Shown in pieces: positions 43,625-56,624 of a stretch of DNA of 60,000 nucleotides. The stretch is taken from contig CM043968.1 in NCBI GenBank assembly GCA_014529385.2, positions 126,363,018 to 126,423,017 on the forward strand, written 5' to 3'. The notes beneath the pieces were generated by a model, which had not been told where the DNA came from, ran no database searches, and worked only from the letters and a program-made list of their open reading frames with translations. The position numbers were made by a program, and so were the translations under genes. The stretch comes from Adiantum capillus-veneris (taxonomy: Eukaryota > Streptophyta > Polypodiopsida > Polypodiales > Pteridaceae). Position 1 is the first letter of the stretch; the number at the start of each line of letters is the position of its first letter.

Positions 43625-45290
43625 TTACAGCTCATCCGTCCCCTCAATCACATGCACCATATCATCAATTTCTTCGATATCTGAAGATTTTGGATCAATA
43701 TCTTTCGGGTTCCATTCCATTTCATCATCAGAGTTGAGCTCATTTGAAATTGCTTCGTGTGTTTGGAAGCGTCTGAAGCTTTGTTATGTGGCACGTGTGG
43801 CTAACTTCGATGGCTTATGCATAAGTCGCATGTTACAAAAGACATACACCAAGTCCAAAGCTCATTTAGGACTTAATTGATTTTGTTTTTTAGTATGCAT
43901 GAAAGTGAATGAAGACCAATTTCTTTAACAGCTACCACTTGAGGCGGCAACATAAAATACTCTCACAGCCACATGTTGAAGTTCCACGTTTTCTCCACTG
44001 TACTCTTTTCACCAAACTGGTGCGCTCATTGTCTTCATAGCATCTATATGCCAAGGATCCCCAAACGTTCCTTCTCTACTAGTATATGCCGTCTTCTGTG
44101 TGTATGCCACCTGTCCATCCACATTGCCTAATAAATTGAGCACACACTTTCTTGAAATCACTGATCACTTCATTGTTTAAAGATTGCTCGTGCATCTGGA
44201 ACTTGGGATCCAAGACAAAACCTGCTCCATGTGAAGGAGTATGTAGCTGCTCCCATCATTTTTGACAAATGATATCATCATGTCTTTCTCTTTTCCTGCA
44301 TATGATGTATTGTCTTTTAACTTGCGATTTGATTCATGCATGTACCAATAAACCCGTCCAAACATAGAGGCTTCTTTGTCCACTAATCATATCAGATGAG
44401 TGAAGGGTTCTGTGACAGTAACAATTTTGTCTACATTTCTCCCAAAAAAAGAGAGGTTACAAGCTGATAGCATCTGGAAGCAGAAGGTTCATACTTGGGA
44501 TATTTATTAAGCCAGATGTCTCATCTTCTATCTGCCACTGTTTCAACAAGGACTGCTTTTACCTACTGCAGTGTAGAGAGAACGTAATCCGCTGTCGCAA
44601 AACAGGTCACACAAAAAATCTATAAATTTTTGGTTGGGGACTTTGTTCTAAACAAAGCGTAAGAAAATGAATGCTCTCGTATAAACTTCACCAAGTGTTT
44701 TGCATCTAGAAGAGTTTGCTTAATAGAAGGAACTTTCCCAAAGTCCTTCAAGAGCAAATTCAAAGTGTGAGGAGCACATGGAACCCATGTAATCTTTGGA
44801 TACTTTGCTTCATTTGCTTTTCCAGCTGCTTTGTAGCTAGGTGCATTATATGAGACAATGGCTATCACATATTTAGGTCCCCCTACTCTTTTGACCGAAT
44901 GCTCATATACACCAGCAAGATATTCACTAGTTTTTTATTTCAGGGATGTATCGATCGCTCCAAGAAAGATGGAACCTCTTGGATAAATCAACATCACATT
45001 AATCAATGGTTTCTTCTGATAATTTGTCGAACCATCTAGAGCAATTGTGCATTTATACGCCGGCACATAATCAAGAGTTGTACGCTATAAAATAATTCTC
45101 TGATGTAGTTTTTACTTTATCTAAATATTATGTACACATATTATTATGATTAGAAACCACAAAACCCTTCTTTGCTGTGCTCATTAAAGCATCTTTGAAG
45201 ATAGGATTTTGAATGACATTAAAAGGAATTCCACATGCAACAAATGCTTGAGTCCACTTAATTCCATACTAATGAATTCCCATTTTATTT
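43625..45290 (-). pseudogene. hAT-superfamily transposase pseudogene
   Basis: Reading on the - strand from 45290: ACGIPFNVIQNPIFKDAL, then LDYVPAYKCTIALDG and LINVMLIYPRGSIFLGAIDTS, then YNAPSYKAAGKANEAKYPKI and PCAPHTLNLLLKDFGK: the DUF659 / RNase-H-like core of plant hAT transposases. Further on, FGDPWHIDAMK and VRVFYVAASSGSC-stop-RNWSSF with HTKKQNQL match the C-terminal dimerisation domain; an Asp/Glu-rich tail ends near 43625. Many stops and frameshifts are present. The N-terminal BED finger is missing, cut off where the gypsy relic begins near 45290. Terminal inverted repeats were not identified. Confidence 0.8.
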
Positions 45291-48050
45291 GGGGTATATC
45301 AAGGGGTTGGAGTTATCTGTGTAGTTTGATTCACTCAGCCTTCATCTGTTGGCATGAGAGACATTGCTTCACATAGTGAAGAACATCTCCCTTCATACCT
45401 AGCCAAAAGTAGATTCTCCTAACAACATTTAGGGTCTTTGCATACCCAGGGTGTCCTATTGTTGGGCTATTGTGAGACGCAATAAGATTTTGTTCTTCAG
45501 TGTTGGGTCCTTAGGTACATAAAGCCTGTGTTGATAATAAAGAAATCCCTCCAAAAGAGTGCAATCCCTTGTTGGAATGTGGAGTCTTGCCTTGTCTAAT
45601 CTGCAAGGATAAATGGTAAAAATTTCGATCTTTTAAAGATGCTTCCTTAATCCTTTCCTTGATAGGGGTATTAGGTATAGAGATAGCATTAAGAAAAGAT
45701 ACCCAACTAAGCCCATATGCAACCACATTGTCCTTCCCATGCATATATTCTATATCAAAGTTGTATTCGTGAAGAAGTTCAATCCATCTCCTTTGTCTCA
45801 TGTTGAGGTTCGACTGCATAAAGATTCACTTCAAGCTTTTATGATCAATGACTAACTAAAATTTACGACTGAGAAGATAATGTCTCCATAGCTTTAATGT
45901 ATGGATGATTGCCAAGAGTTCCAAGTCCTGAGTGCGATAACTTTCTCATGGTCCCTGAGATTTCAAGAAGTATAGGCTACGGGCCTACCTTCTTGAGTAA
46001 TGACTTCCCCTAAGGCAAGTTTGTTTTGGCATCGGTTATAACTTCAAACTCCTTGCTAAAATCAAGAAGCTTTAGAATATGGGTTGATATTAGGTAACCT
46101 TTTAATTTTGCAATGTTGGCCTCTTTTTCTGCTCTCCACTTGATCCTCATACCTTTCCTTAATAACTATGTTAAAGGTGAAGCAATAAGAGCATAATCCT
46201 TGACAAATATCCTATACCATCTTGTAATCCCAAGAAATCCCCTTACTTCACTGACGGAAGTAGGTTGAGGCCATTTCACAATTTCCTTGATCTTATCAGG
46301 ATCAGTTGAGATACTTTTAGAAGATATTATAAAGCCAAGATAGTTGAATTGGGGAGAACAAAGGTACATTTACTTTCCTTAGCATAAAGATGATGTTGGC
46401 ATAAAAGCTTTAATACTTTACAAATATGCTCTTTATGATCTGTCTCATCTTTAGAATAGATCAGTATATCATCAAAGAAGACCAAGGAAAACTCATTTAG
46501 GTAAGGTATTAAAATATCTTTCATCAATTGATCAAAACTTGCAGGAGCATTGGTAAGACCAAAGGCATTAATATGAACTCATAATGTCCATACCTAGTAT
46601 TGAACACTGTCTTTGGGATGTCTAATTCTTTAATCCTTATTTGATAGTATCCAAACCAAAGATCAATCTTATTGAAGATCTTAGCCCTATATAGCCTATC
46701 CAATAGCTCATCAATACTCGGCATGGCATACTTATTCTTAATGGAAACTTGAATAAGCCCACAATAGTCTATGCAAAGTCGCAATGACACATCCTTCTTC
46801 TTTTGGAAAATGATTGGAGCACCCCAAGGAAAATTACTTGGTGTAATAAACCCTTGATCATTAAGTTTCTTGAGATTCTTTGAGCTCAATTGCCTTAGGG
46901 AGTGACATCTTATACGGTCTCTTTGAAATGGGTTCACAACCAGGGATAGTATCAATTTCATGATCAACATCTCTAGGTTGTGGAAGACTTGTAAGTTCCT
47001 CAGGGAACACATCAAAGTATTCTTTTAGCCAGTCAGGTTGAAGGTTTGAGTTTTATTTTTCTACTTTGTTGAGCTTAATGACATAGATTTATTGACCCTT
47101 TTGTAGCCCCTTCAAAATTTTGCTAGCCTTAACTACATGAGCCTTACGTTTCCCATTCTTTCATTGAACTAGAACCTCATTCCCAAGTTCATCTATAAAG
47201 GTAAATTTTTCTTGTGCACAATAAATTTGAGCTTGGTTCTGTTTCAACCAATCCATTCCCAATATCCCATCATAAAGTCCTAGAGGTAAAGTGCAAAAAT
47301 GTGCAGAAGTAGAGTATCCCCCTAGTTCAAATTCTACGTGTCCTATTGTATGCTGAGTTAGGACTTCCTTCCCATTTGCTAGTTATACAATCAGCTTTCT
47401 AGCAGGATATTGGTTTAGTTTCAATTTTCCCATGCATTTGGGAGAGAGAAATGAGTGTGTGCTTCCACAATCAATCAAGAATTTGACTCGCTCACCTTGG
47501 GAAGATCCTGGTGTTTGGATAATTGCGTATTGTTGGAGAGAACTAGGGTTGTCAATGATAGCATGCAAAACTGCTCTTTCATCCGCTTCATCCCCTACAA
47601 TTGGCTAACCAATTGTGGAATTACTCTAGCAAGAGTTCCACGTCCACATCCTCCACAAACATTTGTTTGACCCCTTACAGTTGTAGATAAGGGAACTCTA
47701 TTAGCACCAGAAGCATGCACTTTCTTTGGGAAATTATTCCTAAAGTTTCCATACTCGTGGCATTTAAAACATTGCAAATTTGAAAATTTTGTGGTTGTAG
47801 TTGCAGGTACTGTGGGTCAATTTTGGTAAGTGAAATTGGCCGGCCTATTGTTCCAACCATTCAGTCTAGATCTCTTTTTCATATAGTTTTGTCTTCCTTG
47901 GTTGGTCTTCTGAATTTCTCCGGCTAAAGGCTTTGCTCTTAGCAGATCATCTTGTAAAGATGTTGTTCTAAGGGCTTGAAGACGATTGTTTAACAGTTTT
48001 GTCAAGGACTTCAATGAGCCCTTGACAACAAAACCATGCTACTTGTTGTT
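45291..48050 (-). pseudogene. Decayed Ty3/gypsy gag-pol relic
   Basis: Pieces in several frames, element order from right to left: Gag C-end with an imperfect zinc knuckle (CFKCHEYGNFRNNFP, last Cys lost, about 47740); protease with LIDCGSTHSF (Ser to Cys, about 47470); RT with [21 protein letters not shown] and FFDD (about 46470); RT connection NYLGFIISSK and GFLGITRWYR; RNase H tail RRWIELLHEYNFDIEYMHGKDN (about 45740); and the start of the integrase zinc finger (HYVKQCLSCQ, about 45350). The element stops there against the hAT relic. Most of Gag and all of the integrase core are missing. Not functional. Confidence 0.8.
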
Positions 48051-48451
48051 CAAGGGACATCTTGGGAGCATATCTTCTTAGAGTAACAACTAGTCATGCA
48101 CAAATATTCTCAGAAGCCTGTTTGTTGTTGTTTTTCCTTAAAGATTAAACTTTTCTAGGATTTTAAACACAAACAAGCACACAAGTAAATAAATCTATTA
48201 TTAATAGCTCTAGATAATAATTAACATGTCCTTTCTACAACTACTCCTACACATCATATGGGGTGTTGCATTCATGATTAGAAAAGGCTACTACCTATGG
48301 CAAAAATCCAGGCGAGTCACACCCTCCCAAGCACCTCTCTTAGATCTCAAGAGTTCAACTCTCAGATCCTATCTAAAATAACAATATTCTAGCAAATGAG
48401 AGGGACTTCTACCTCGTAGGACTAGTCTAAGGTCATCTACCTAGGGCTCTT
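48051..48451 (-). other. Leader of gypsy relic
   Basis: No gene seen. The part nearest the primer site (about 48400-48451) resembles the leader of the inner Athila/Tat-like family (TAGGACTAGTCTAAGGTCATC). Confidence 0.5.
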
Positions 48452-48470
48452 GTCCCTGGAAATGGCGTCA
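48452..48470 (-). promoter_or_regulatory. Degenerate tRNA-Asp-type primer-binding site
   Basis: TCCCTGGAAATGGCGTCA resembles the tRNA-Asp 3' end with several mismatches, next to an LTR starting at 48472. Confidence 0.6.
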
Positions 48471-49108
48471 ATGCTAGAAGACATTCCGTGAGCAGACGCT
48501 AGCATAGCAAGAAATAAACCAACATACCAAAATGTCGGCCAAGAACGTAGCACAACCTGCAAGCCCATGGAAGCAAACAGATGGTTTTCAATCACCTACT
48601 CAACCTTCTAAAGACAATCACTACTCAAGGAAACCAATGATCCCAGAAATCCTATGTGCTTGTGTCTGCAATACAACCTACGACTCTCACACTAGAAAAA
48701 TCAAGACAAAAAGTCCTCGAATTGCCTCAAACCTCACAAGGAATCCTCTACTCACCAAGAGGTCACTACCCTATGGGCTTTGACCCTATATCCCACTCGT
48801 AACCACTTGGTGCAAAAATCATGTATGAAGACATGTAGTCTATTACAGGTCACCAACTCTCAGCATGCATGATACTAATTTGTAGCTCTTCTTGTAGTAG
48901 TGAACCTACTGGTATGAAGAAGTCACAAAACAGACACACAATTTTCAAGATAGCTCACTCAGAAGCTTGTGGGAGCTGGGCTTGCAATTGGACCAAAAGC
49001 TCGCAAGATTGGCATTGGTGCATAGCCCTTGCTGTTGCTAACTTGTTGGTGGTGTCAGCTTTGCAATGGAAGCTCCATAGCAGGCATAGTGGAGAGATAA
49101 GAGATCAC

Positions 49109-49109
<1 letters not shown>

Positions 49110-49162
<53 letters not shown>
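49110..49162. repeat. (TC)n microsatellite
   Basis: About 26 CT/TC units in the LTR; the inner-family LTRs have a short CT run at the equivalent place (8655-8685). Confidence 0.95.
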
Positions 49163-49165
<3 letters not shown>

Positions 49166-49347
49166 CACACAAACATGGCACACAATAAGCACAAAGATTG
49201 ATAATTCAAAAGTCTCTCTAGGATTACAAAACTTTGGCTTATATACATACCTCTTGAGAGGCACATTCCCATCAATAATAATCTCTTAGATCTGTCAAAA
49301 TTAAATATTACAAAAAATGGTTGATCCCTCTTAGTGTTCCTCTAGTC

Positions 49348-49476
<129 letters not shown>

Positions 49477-49898
49477 AGAGAGACAAGATCAACCAACTAG
49501 TCTTGCTTGGTGGGCGTTGTTATCTAACACTAGAGTAAACAAGTACAAAGTGCATTGGCAGATTTTTAGAAAAGAAGTGTGTGTGTATTTATTAAACATA
49601 TATGATGATTGATTACCTCTATAGATGTCTATAAAATGGTCCAATTTCATTACTTTCTCTACAAGTGTTTGAGCAGTGAGACCAAGGTGCTCCTCTTTGC
49701 CTTGTGTGTTCTAAAAGATTCTAGAGCATAGTTGGCTACTTGGTTAGTTGGTTGTTCTAAGACAAGAGGGGATTGGAACATGCTAGTCACCACCCAATCG
49801 TGTCCTATATAGGCCCTTGGTCCTACTAATAATAAGACCCTCTTTACCGCATGTTTGTCCTAGTCCTTGGCCTGCCCGGTCTTATCATAAGCCTAACA

Positions 49899-51716
49899 TT
49901 ACTCCCCCTTGGAGAAGCATGTTTGTCCTCAAAAACAAAAGTGATGATATCTTCATAAGAACACTACTGTTTTCTGCAATGGCATCCTTCAAGGATCCAG
50001 CTATCGGTTTCACCGGATTACGGTTTAGTAGGAGGTTCAATGAAATTAAGAAGAACATTTTTGATTTTTTACGTTCTTGTCCCTTTGCAACCGTTGCGTG
50101 TAACCGGCTCATATCCAACACAACATATGGATTCCATCTAGAACTCACTTGAGTATGCCAAAAAAATTACCACAACTAAGATGTACCCAAAAGAGTACCT
50201 CTTTTCACTTTCCATTAAAGCAATTGGCTAATGTAACTCATCAGCAAAGTATAAGTCCTTGACTAAATATCATTCTTTATCAATATTCAGCACACCATAA
50301 CCGGTGTTCAAGGTTGAGAATCTGATTTAATCATGAAGAGTCTAAACATAGCCTCACAACATGCTTTACTTCATGTGGTAAGAAAATTCCAGCATTTCTT
50401 ATTGGATTTCTTGGTGCTAACCTACGTGCTTTGCATATCCTTTAGCACAAGATTAACACTTGTAAATTGCCTAACCTCTCTGGATAACTGACAATACTGA
50501 GGTGTGTTTCCCCATCGTTTATAGACAATCCTAAAAAATGATCGGTCAATAGAGATCACAAATCCTTGCATTATTGCTGATTAATCAATAATTTCAAGAA
50601 TGACCACCTTGGTTAATTCTAGTGAGGTGATATACAAGCACCCAAACCGAGCCAAGACCTCTATTGGTGATTGATAGAACTAAAATTAATCTCATAGAGA
50701 TATTGCACATAGAGTGAAAAATGCATTAGAATCTACTAATGTCATGAATGTGCATGCTGCTCCAAATCAACCTTTGCTAAACACTAGGACCCATAACACC
50801 TAATGTGTATGCATTTAGCAAAAACAGATTTGAACCTACATATACATAACTGTAATTTTCAATGCTTATGGCTAATGTTATGTTCACAACCCACGAGAAA
50901 ATAACTAAATATTGTCCCCTAAAATTATGTGAAAGCCGCGCTAACTTAGTTGGACCATAATAGAATGTGAAAATCCATCACATCTAGGTACTAATTGAAC
51001 TAGTTCATTAACAAAACAAAACTTTGCTACATACATAAACAACCATCCGTTAGATCTGTTTAGAAATACTTGTAACCTTAATAAATCTTACTAAGTATTC
51101 GACAATTTTTGGCCATTGAAATTGTTCCTGATACAATGTGATCAAGATGGTCTAATAAATGAATTTGACCAACACCTAGGGACATTAACACCACACATAA
51201 TTCAAATAATGCCGCCACCAGTGTCAGTCATAGAGACTCATATTCTCCAGATGTGGAATATGGCTCAGATAAGGATGTACTTGTGTGTAAGATAATCTCC
51301 TCTGCGACATGAGTGAGAGGGGCCCTTGTTATCCTTGCTCAGACTAGCTAAACCAAACTCCATGAGTTTCTAGACCATGTTGCTCCTCTTGTGACAACAT
51401 GTGCCAAACAAAAATCTACCATGTAGGTATTTAATTAAATAATGCAGAAATGTAGCTAGGACACTACATCCCAAAAGTCTGTGCTCCTACATGACCTTGT
51501 CATGTCTCTGAAGAGCAAAGTGGATGAAAGCATTGAAGCTTATATAGCCTACTTGGAAAAATCAATCAAATAATATACTAGAAGGAAATAAACCAAATTG
51601 GATGCATACATATATTGTCCCATGAACTATGTGCTTGATAGCAAGGCCATGCCTACTCGCTATCCATAGGAAGCATCATTTGTATTGCCAACACCATGTG
51701 CATAGAAATTTCCCAC
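49899..51716. other. Purine tract then 1.8 kb without recognisable genes
   Basis: The first bases (ACTCCCCCTTGGAGAAGCATG) look like the 3' end of a - strand gypsy internal region. Overlapping open frames at 49817-50152 (+) and 49885-50148 (-) have no motifs. From 50153 to 51716 I see no gene, RNA or repeat. Confidence 0.4.
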
Positions 51717-52644
51717 TGTTGGCGGATACGCCGCGACGGGCGTCAGCACAGTGAGAACTCACCTAACAAGATTTATCAGCTAAGGACGAAGCTCGACCCG
51801 CAGGCATGTGGAAGCAAGCATAGGGTGTCAATCTACACTCGACTGACTCTCGACTAATTCCTACAGAGGTCTCTGCCCAATGCCTAAGCTACAGCCTTCA
51901 GGAGTTCATAAGAGGAGATTTCCTACAACGCTTTCAAGAGCCAACTACCCATCCAATGGTCTCAAAATGCCATAGAACTTGAAGGAGACCCTACTAACAC
52001 CAATAGGTCGCTCTCCCTAAGGTCTATGAACCAAAATCCCAACCCAAAACACCCAGTGCAAAATCACGTAGGATATCTGGTCGAAATTTTCAGGTCGTCG
52101 TTTCCAAAAACTAAAGTGCCTAATGTGTAGCTCTACTCAATGCGAACGCGTGGATATGCTGAAATGCGAAAATGGGTAACGTATGATCACCGAATCACCA
52201 GATGAAGCTTGTAGATCGAGCTCGCAAAACCGGACCGTATGCCCGCAATGTAGGTATCGACGCGTAGCTCTCGTCGGGGGCAACACGCTGCACTTCTCCG
52301 CACTCGATTTCGACCATCGGTGCACGCATAGCGTCAAGATGAAGCTCTCACTCTCTCTCGTACACAATACGCTCACTCACAGACTTAACTTTTTTAAAAT
52401 GACAAAAGGGTTTTTTCATTAAGGTCAAAACGTGGTATAAATACCTTACAATCTCACACCCTAATGTTCCAATTTTAACCATCTACTCAATCTAAATGTC
52501 AAAAATGGGATACAATCTAGAAACTTCTGTAAGCCCCAATATTTACAAAGGTGAAATGTCGGGTTTTCTCAATAAATGAATAATTAAAGAAAAAAATAAT
52601 CCGCCAAGCAGTCATTTTCTGTAGGGTGTGTCCAGCTTCTAACA
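51717..52644 (-). repeat. LTR of a diverged relative of the inner family
   Basis: 928 bp, TGTTGGCGGATACGCCG... to CTTCTAACA, then a polypurine tract (CTCCCCCCCTCC). The start is recognisably like the inner-family LTRs (GAGAACTCA, GACGAAGCT.GACCCGCAGGC). The left flank is not a primer site, so it is a genuine 3' LTR at the element edge. Confidence 0.8.
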
Positions 52645-52660
52645 CTCCCCCCCTCCTTGT

Positions 52661-53547
52661 TCATGTCATCCACGACATGGCGGTTGAGCTGCTTCTTAAG
52701 TGTAGGCTTTGTCTCATCTTGAGAAGTAACTCATATCTTGCATGCTGAGCTAGTAGCATCGGGCCGAATATATCTGTGCTGATTGTGAAGAAGCCGGTGT
52801 AGAAGGCTTCTTCAAAGGCTTGAAGGTGATAGGATGGCAAAAACATGATCCTTTGATACAATGCATGTATCACCTCATGAGAAGGTTGACCAGACATATC
52901 GTATGCACATCTGTATGTATCTTGAAAGAAGAAGATGCTTTCTGTCACCTGGCCTAGTTTGAAGGTCTCGAAGACTGCCAAAAGTGTTTTTCATATCTTT
53001 CTCATCATGATGCAAGATAGGTCAGGCGAGCCAGTGAACAATTTGATGGTGCCCGTTAGGGTTTTCACTATGTATTGCTCACTTATTCTCTCGCCTGCCT
53101 TCGAGCCTGGCAGCTTCGGGTAATTTAGCCAAGTGGGTTGGCTTCTCTGCAATAGCTTATGGGCCTTCCATGTCCTCATCCTTGGTAGGGGGCAGAAACT
53201 AAGGTTGTCTCTGATTGCTCTAGGCGCCTCTACCAGATGGATTAGATACTGTGGATACTTTGTCAGCCATGCCTTTCTCCACCTGGGCTGAGAGTCGACT
53301 ATTAACTTTACCCCTTCAGGTTTGGAGATGTCTTCTTTGTACATTGGAACTGTTCGCTCCTCTCTGATCCGCTTGTTGATTATGGCAGCTTCATATTTTA
53401 GCAGAGGATATGGGAGAGAGGGCTTTAGCCATTCACGTCGAGGTTGCTGGCATCTATCTTTTGAATAGTCATTGATTTAAAGACCCTCTACTCCCATTCC
53501 AAGGCTTCTTTGGTGGTGTCTTTGATTGCCACTTCTATGGCCTTTTC
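52661..53547 (-). pseudogene. C-terminal piece of env-position ORF, relative of inner family
   Basis: On the - strand: QPRREWLKPSLPYPL..., then WRKAWLTKYPQYLIHLVEAP, AGERISEQYIVKTLTGTIKLF and LYQRIMFLPSYHLQAFEEAF, alignable to the last 220 residues of the protein at 21059-24277. One stop (TGA near 52988) interrupts it. It is cut at about 53547 by the chromovirus LTR. Its conservation in a clearly older, diverged relative shows that this C-terminal domain is a genuine, selected part of the family. Confidence 0.75.
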
Positions 53548-53926
53548 ATGAGAATTAGGCTAGAGTAAATCTAGTTTAATTAATTTAAAAACACTTAATA
53601 AAAGAACCAATGAGAATTAAGTCCTCTAGAAGACTATTGGACAGTCTCCCAAGGGGTCCAATGAGCATTCAGGAGCCCAATGGCTTGCCTGATTCCTATT
53701 GGCCAGGAGGCAAAGGGGTCCAATGAGAGTTTAGTTGAATTATTAAATTACCTAAAGCTCTCACAAAAGGAGAAAGGGGGACACATTTCAGAACGCTATC
53801 ACTTATGCTGCTTAATAGTAATTGGCTAGCCCTGGGGAGGTCCAATGGGGAGATAGCAAGAGCAAATAGCAAGCGGGCTCGCCCAAGAGAGAGAGAGAGG
53901 GGGGGACGGATTTTTGCAAGATATTA

Positions 53927-53964
<38 letters not shown>

Positions 53965-54657
53965 TCATGTGTGAAGAAAGAGAAGACTATCTCTTCCCAA
54001 GCTTTAATAGAGAGCTCATCACCTACTCCAAGCCTGTGAGATAGAAGCCTACATCGACACACTCTTGGCAGGTGGATGCAAATACCACCAAGAGCCAAGC
54101 TTCAATGCATGCTCATCTCCTCTACCAAGCTAATTACTAAGCTAAGCTATGCTAATATGAGTGATTATGTGAGGAGATGTACATCTCTCTCGTAAGATAC
54201 TCCTTCTTCCTCTCAATCTACTCTCATACCCTGCTAGCTCACACCATCTTCGAAGGTGTGTGAGGTCTTGGGTCTGAGACCGGGGATAATTGATGTTGTG
54301 TTTGCTAAGTATTTTGCTTAGTGCATGAAGCTTTCATCTTCATTGCACTAGCTAGTCTTGAAGGAACACAAAGAATTGTATTGTACAATGTCTCTCTTGA
54401 TGGGAGAAACCATAATACAAAGCCTTTTGGAGGGGGGACCGGCTCCATGAAAATCCGGTCCTCAATTGTTGTCAATAGCTTAATTTCTCTCTCTTTTGAA
54501 AGTATTGTTTATACTATCTAACTAGGTGTTATGATTTTTGTTGCTCGCTCCACCCAAGCACTCTTGTAATTCTCATTAGGAATCTATTCTAATGAAATGC
54601 TCACTATGTTCATGCTAATTTCCGCTACACACAAGTTTTTAGGCCATTAATGTTACA
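53548..54657 (+). repeat. 5'-truncated 5' LTR of + strand chromovirus
   Basis: Inverted homologue of about 56625-57605, lacking roughly 500 bases of U3. It contains at least eight CCAAT/ATTGG boxes, a (AC)n run at 53928-53960, and ends TGTTACA beside the primer site. Confidence 0.8.
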
Positions 54658-54658
54658 T

Positions 54659-54671
54659 TGGTATCAGAGCA
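54659..54671 (+). promoter_or_regulatory. Primer-binding site, tRNA-iMet
   Basis: TGGTATCAGAGCA one base after the LTR. The 400 bases that follow (54672-55074) are leader without a gene. Confidence 0.9.
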
Positions 54672-55074
54672 CAAGGTTTCTCTTTTCTTGCTCAAGAAGG
54701 GAGGTCCTCAAGCTAGCTATAAATGGTTGGTATTGTTAATTGCGTGTGAGTAAGTAGAATAGGGATTTTTCAGCCTTGCAGTGCGCCTGCCTTGGTGCAG
54801 TTAAGGGGGCATCACTGTCGAGAGCCATGGTCTTAATAGTGGAGTCGTATGGGGCTTGCCTACAGCTTAACCACTATTGAGCTATTACAAGGTTGACAGG
54901 AGCCGCTGTTGTTTTGGTGTTGAAAGACCCTCTCTTCTATTCCTTGCAATTAATGGTATTCGAGCCACGGGTACAGTAGCTTGAGTGCTTTTTCTAAAGG
55001 GGTAAAGAGGAGCAGCAACTAGGGCTTGAAGTGCCAAAGTACACCTAAAACGTTTACACCTAAAAGTTGTTAGA

Positions 55075-56624
55075 ATGGCTGACAATAGTAAAGAGAGTGA
55101 TATTAATGTTGATAACTTTGATTTTGCTAATGAGCAAGCTACTAATGATGCTCCGATGCTTGTTAACTATCTTGTTTCTAGGCTTCAACAAGCCATGGGC
55201 AATCCGTCTCTCCAAAGTGAAGTGCAACGGCAGCTCCGTGCTCACGGGATTCTCCAAGCTCATCACCATGACGAGAGAACACCTAGGAAGCCTCCTTGTG
55301 AGACTCCCAAAAGAGGTCTCTCTCTGATTCGGGAAGAAGAAGAGAATCCATATGAAGGGCTCAACAATTTACTTCTTGATGATGCATCTCCTTCCCAAAG
55401 GAGAACTCAAGAGCCTCCACCGAATGAACGAGAAAGAAGTGAGTCTCTTGCCACCTCGGCAGAGATGGCTCCACGAAGATGGTGGGCTAAATGCTCTCCA
55501 TCACCACCAAAGCGGAGAAGACCATCGCACCCTTCTTCACATCATAAATCAAAGAGGGATGATAAAAAGCAAGAGAAGAAAAAGGCGAGAAAGAGGACAC
55601 CCTCTTCTCCATCTTCTTCATCCTCTTCCTCTTATGAAAGTGATGGTGAAGATGACGAAGATCAAGACAAGAAAAAGGCGAGAAAGAGGTCACCCTCTTC
55701 TCCACCTTCTTCAAATTCTTCACGTTCTGAAGAAAGTGATGGTGCAACCTTTGAACCATCAAAAAGAAGAGGCCATAGGAAATCCTATGCCACATGGAAG
55801 AGGTCATCCAAGATAAAGAAGTTCAAAGAGGGAGGGAAGAGTATCTCTTTCCTTACCTATGATGGTACCTTTGGTGCTATGGACAAAGTCTTGGCCTTTA
55901 TCCAACAGTTCGATGCTGCGTTTGGAGATGAGGGCTTCACGAAGTCCTCTAAGCTACACCATGTAGCTATGCACTTTCAAAAGTCCGCCAGGCAATGGTG
56001 GTCTGGCCTACGAGCCAACGGTGAAGCTCCACAAACATGGAAAGCTTTAAGATCTTCCATTATGAAGCAGTTTTTGGCCACCGATGCCAAAGACAAAGTA
56101 CACACCGAATGGCAAAGCTTAAAGCTCTCTCCCTATGAATCCATCCACAAATATGTAGACAAGTTTTGGGACCTACAACTCAAAGCCACTGTCTTCAAAA
56201 ATTTGGATTTTGGAGAGCAAAAGCAACAATTTTGTGCGGGCTTAACCGAAGAAATGGTAGAGTATGTCAACTCCCATAGTCCACGTACCATATCGGCGGT
56301 AATACACCATACTATGGTGGCCTCTCGAATCAATTTCGGAACAGGGTCTAAGAGTAATAATAAGCCCATGGAAAACAAGGGTTCCAACGAGCCTAAGGGG
56401 AAGGACAATGTCCAAAAGTCTCCTAAGGGCAACTCCAACAAAGCTAAAGAGAAGGGAGTTTACAAAGGTAAAAACAAACTCTCTTCTGAAGAGCTTGAGT
56501 GTTATTGCAAGGATAACCGGTGTTTCAAGTGCGGCGAACAGGGCATGCGAACCGTGCTTGTCCCCAAAAGAAAAACCGCTAAGATCCTCCTAGAGCTTCC
56601 TTGGTTGAAATCCAAGAGGAGGAG
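55075..56624 (+). pseudogene. Chromovirus Gag, truncated
   Basis: Starts at ATG 55075-55077 (MADNSKESDINV). Residues 1-75 form the N-terminal part. Residues 130-240 are an Arg/Ser/Lys/Asp-rich low-complexity region with a direct repeat (KKKARKRTPSSP and KKKARKRSPSSP, DNA about 55580 and 55673). Residues 260-420 are the capsid (GKSISFLTYDGTF, FQKSARQWW, DKFWDLQLKATVF). The zinc knuckle begins CFKCGEQG and is then broken by a one-base loss near 56545. Homologous sequence continues to 56624, where an opposite-strand LTR begins, so protease and the rest of pol are absent. The apparent stop at 56656-56658 is inside that LTR. Confidence 0.85.

Noticed and set aside
50153-51716. Search for tRNA, rRNA or other RNA genes in the gene-free stretch
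   Set aside because: No cloverleaf or conserved RNA element recognised by eye.
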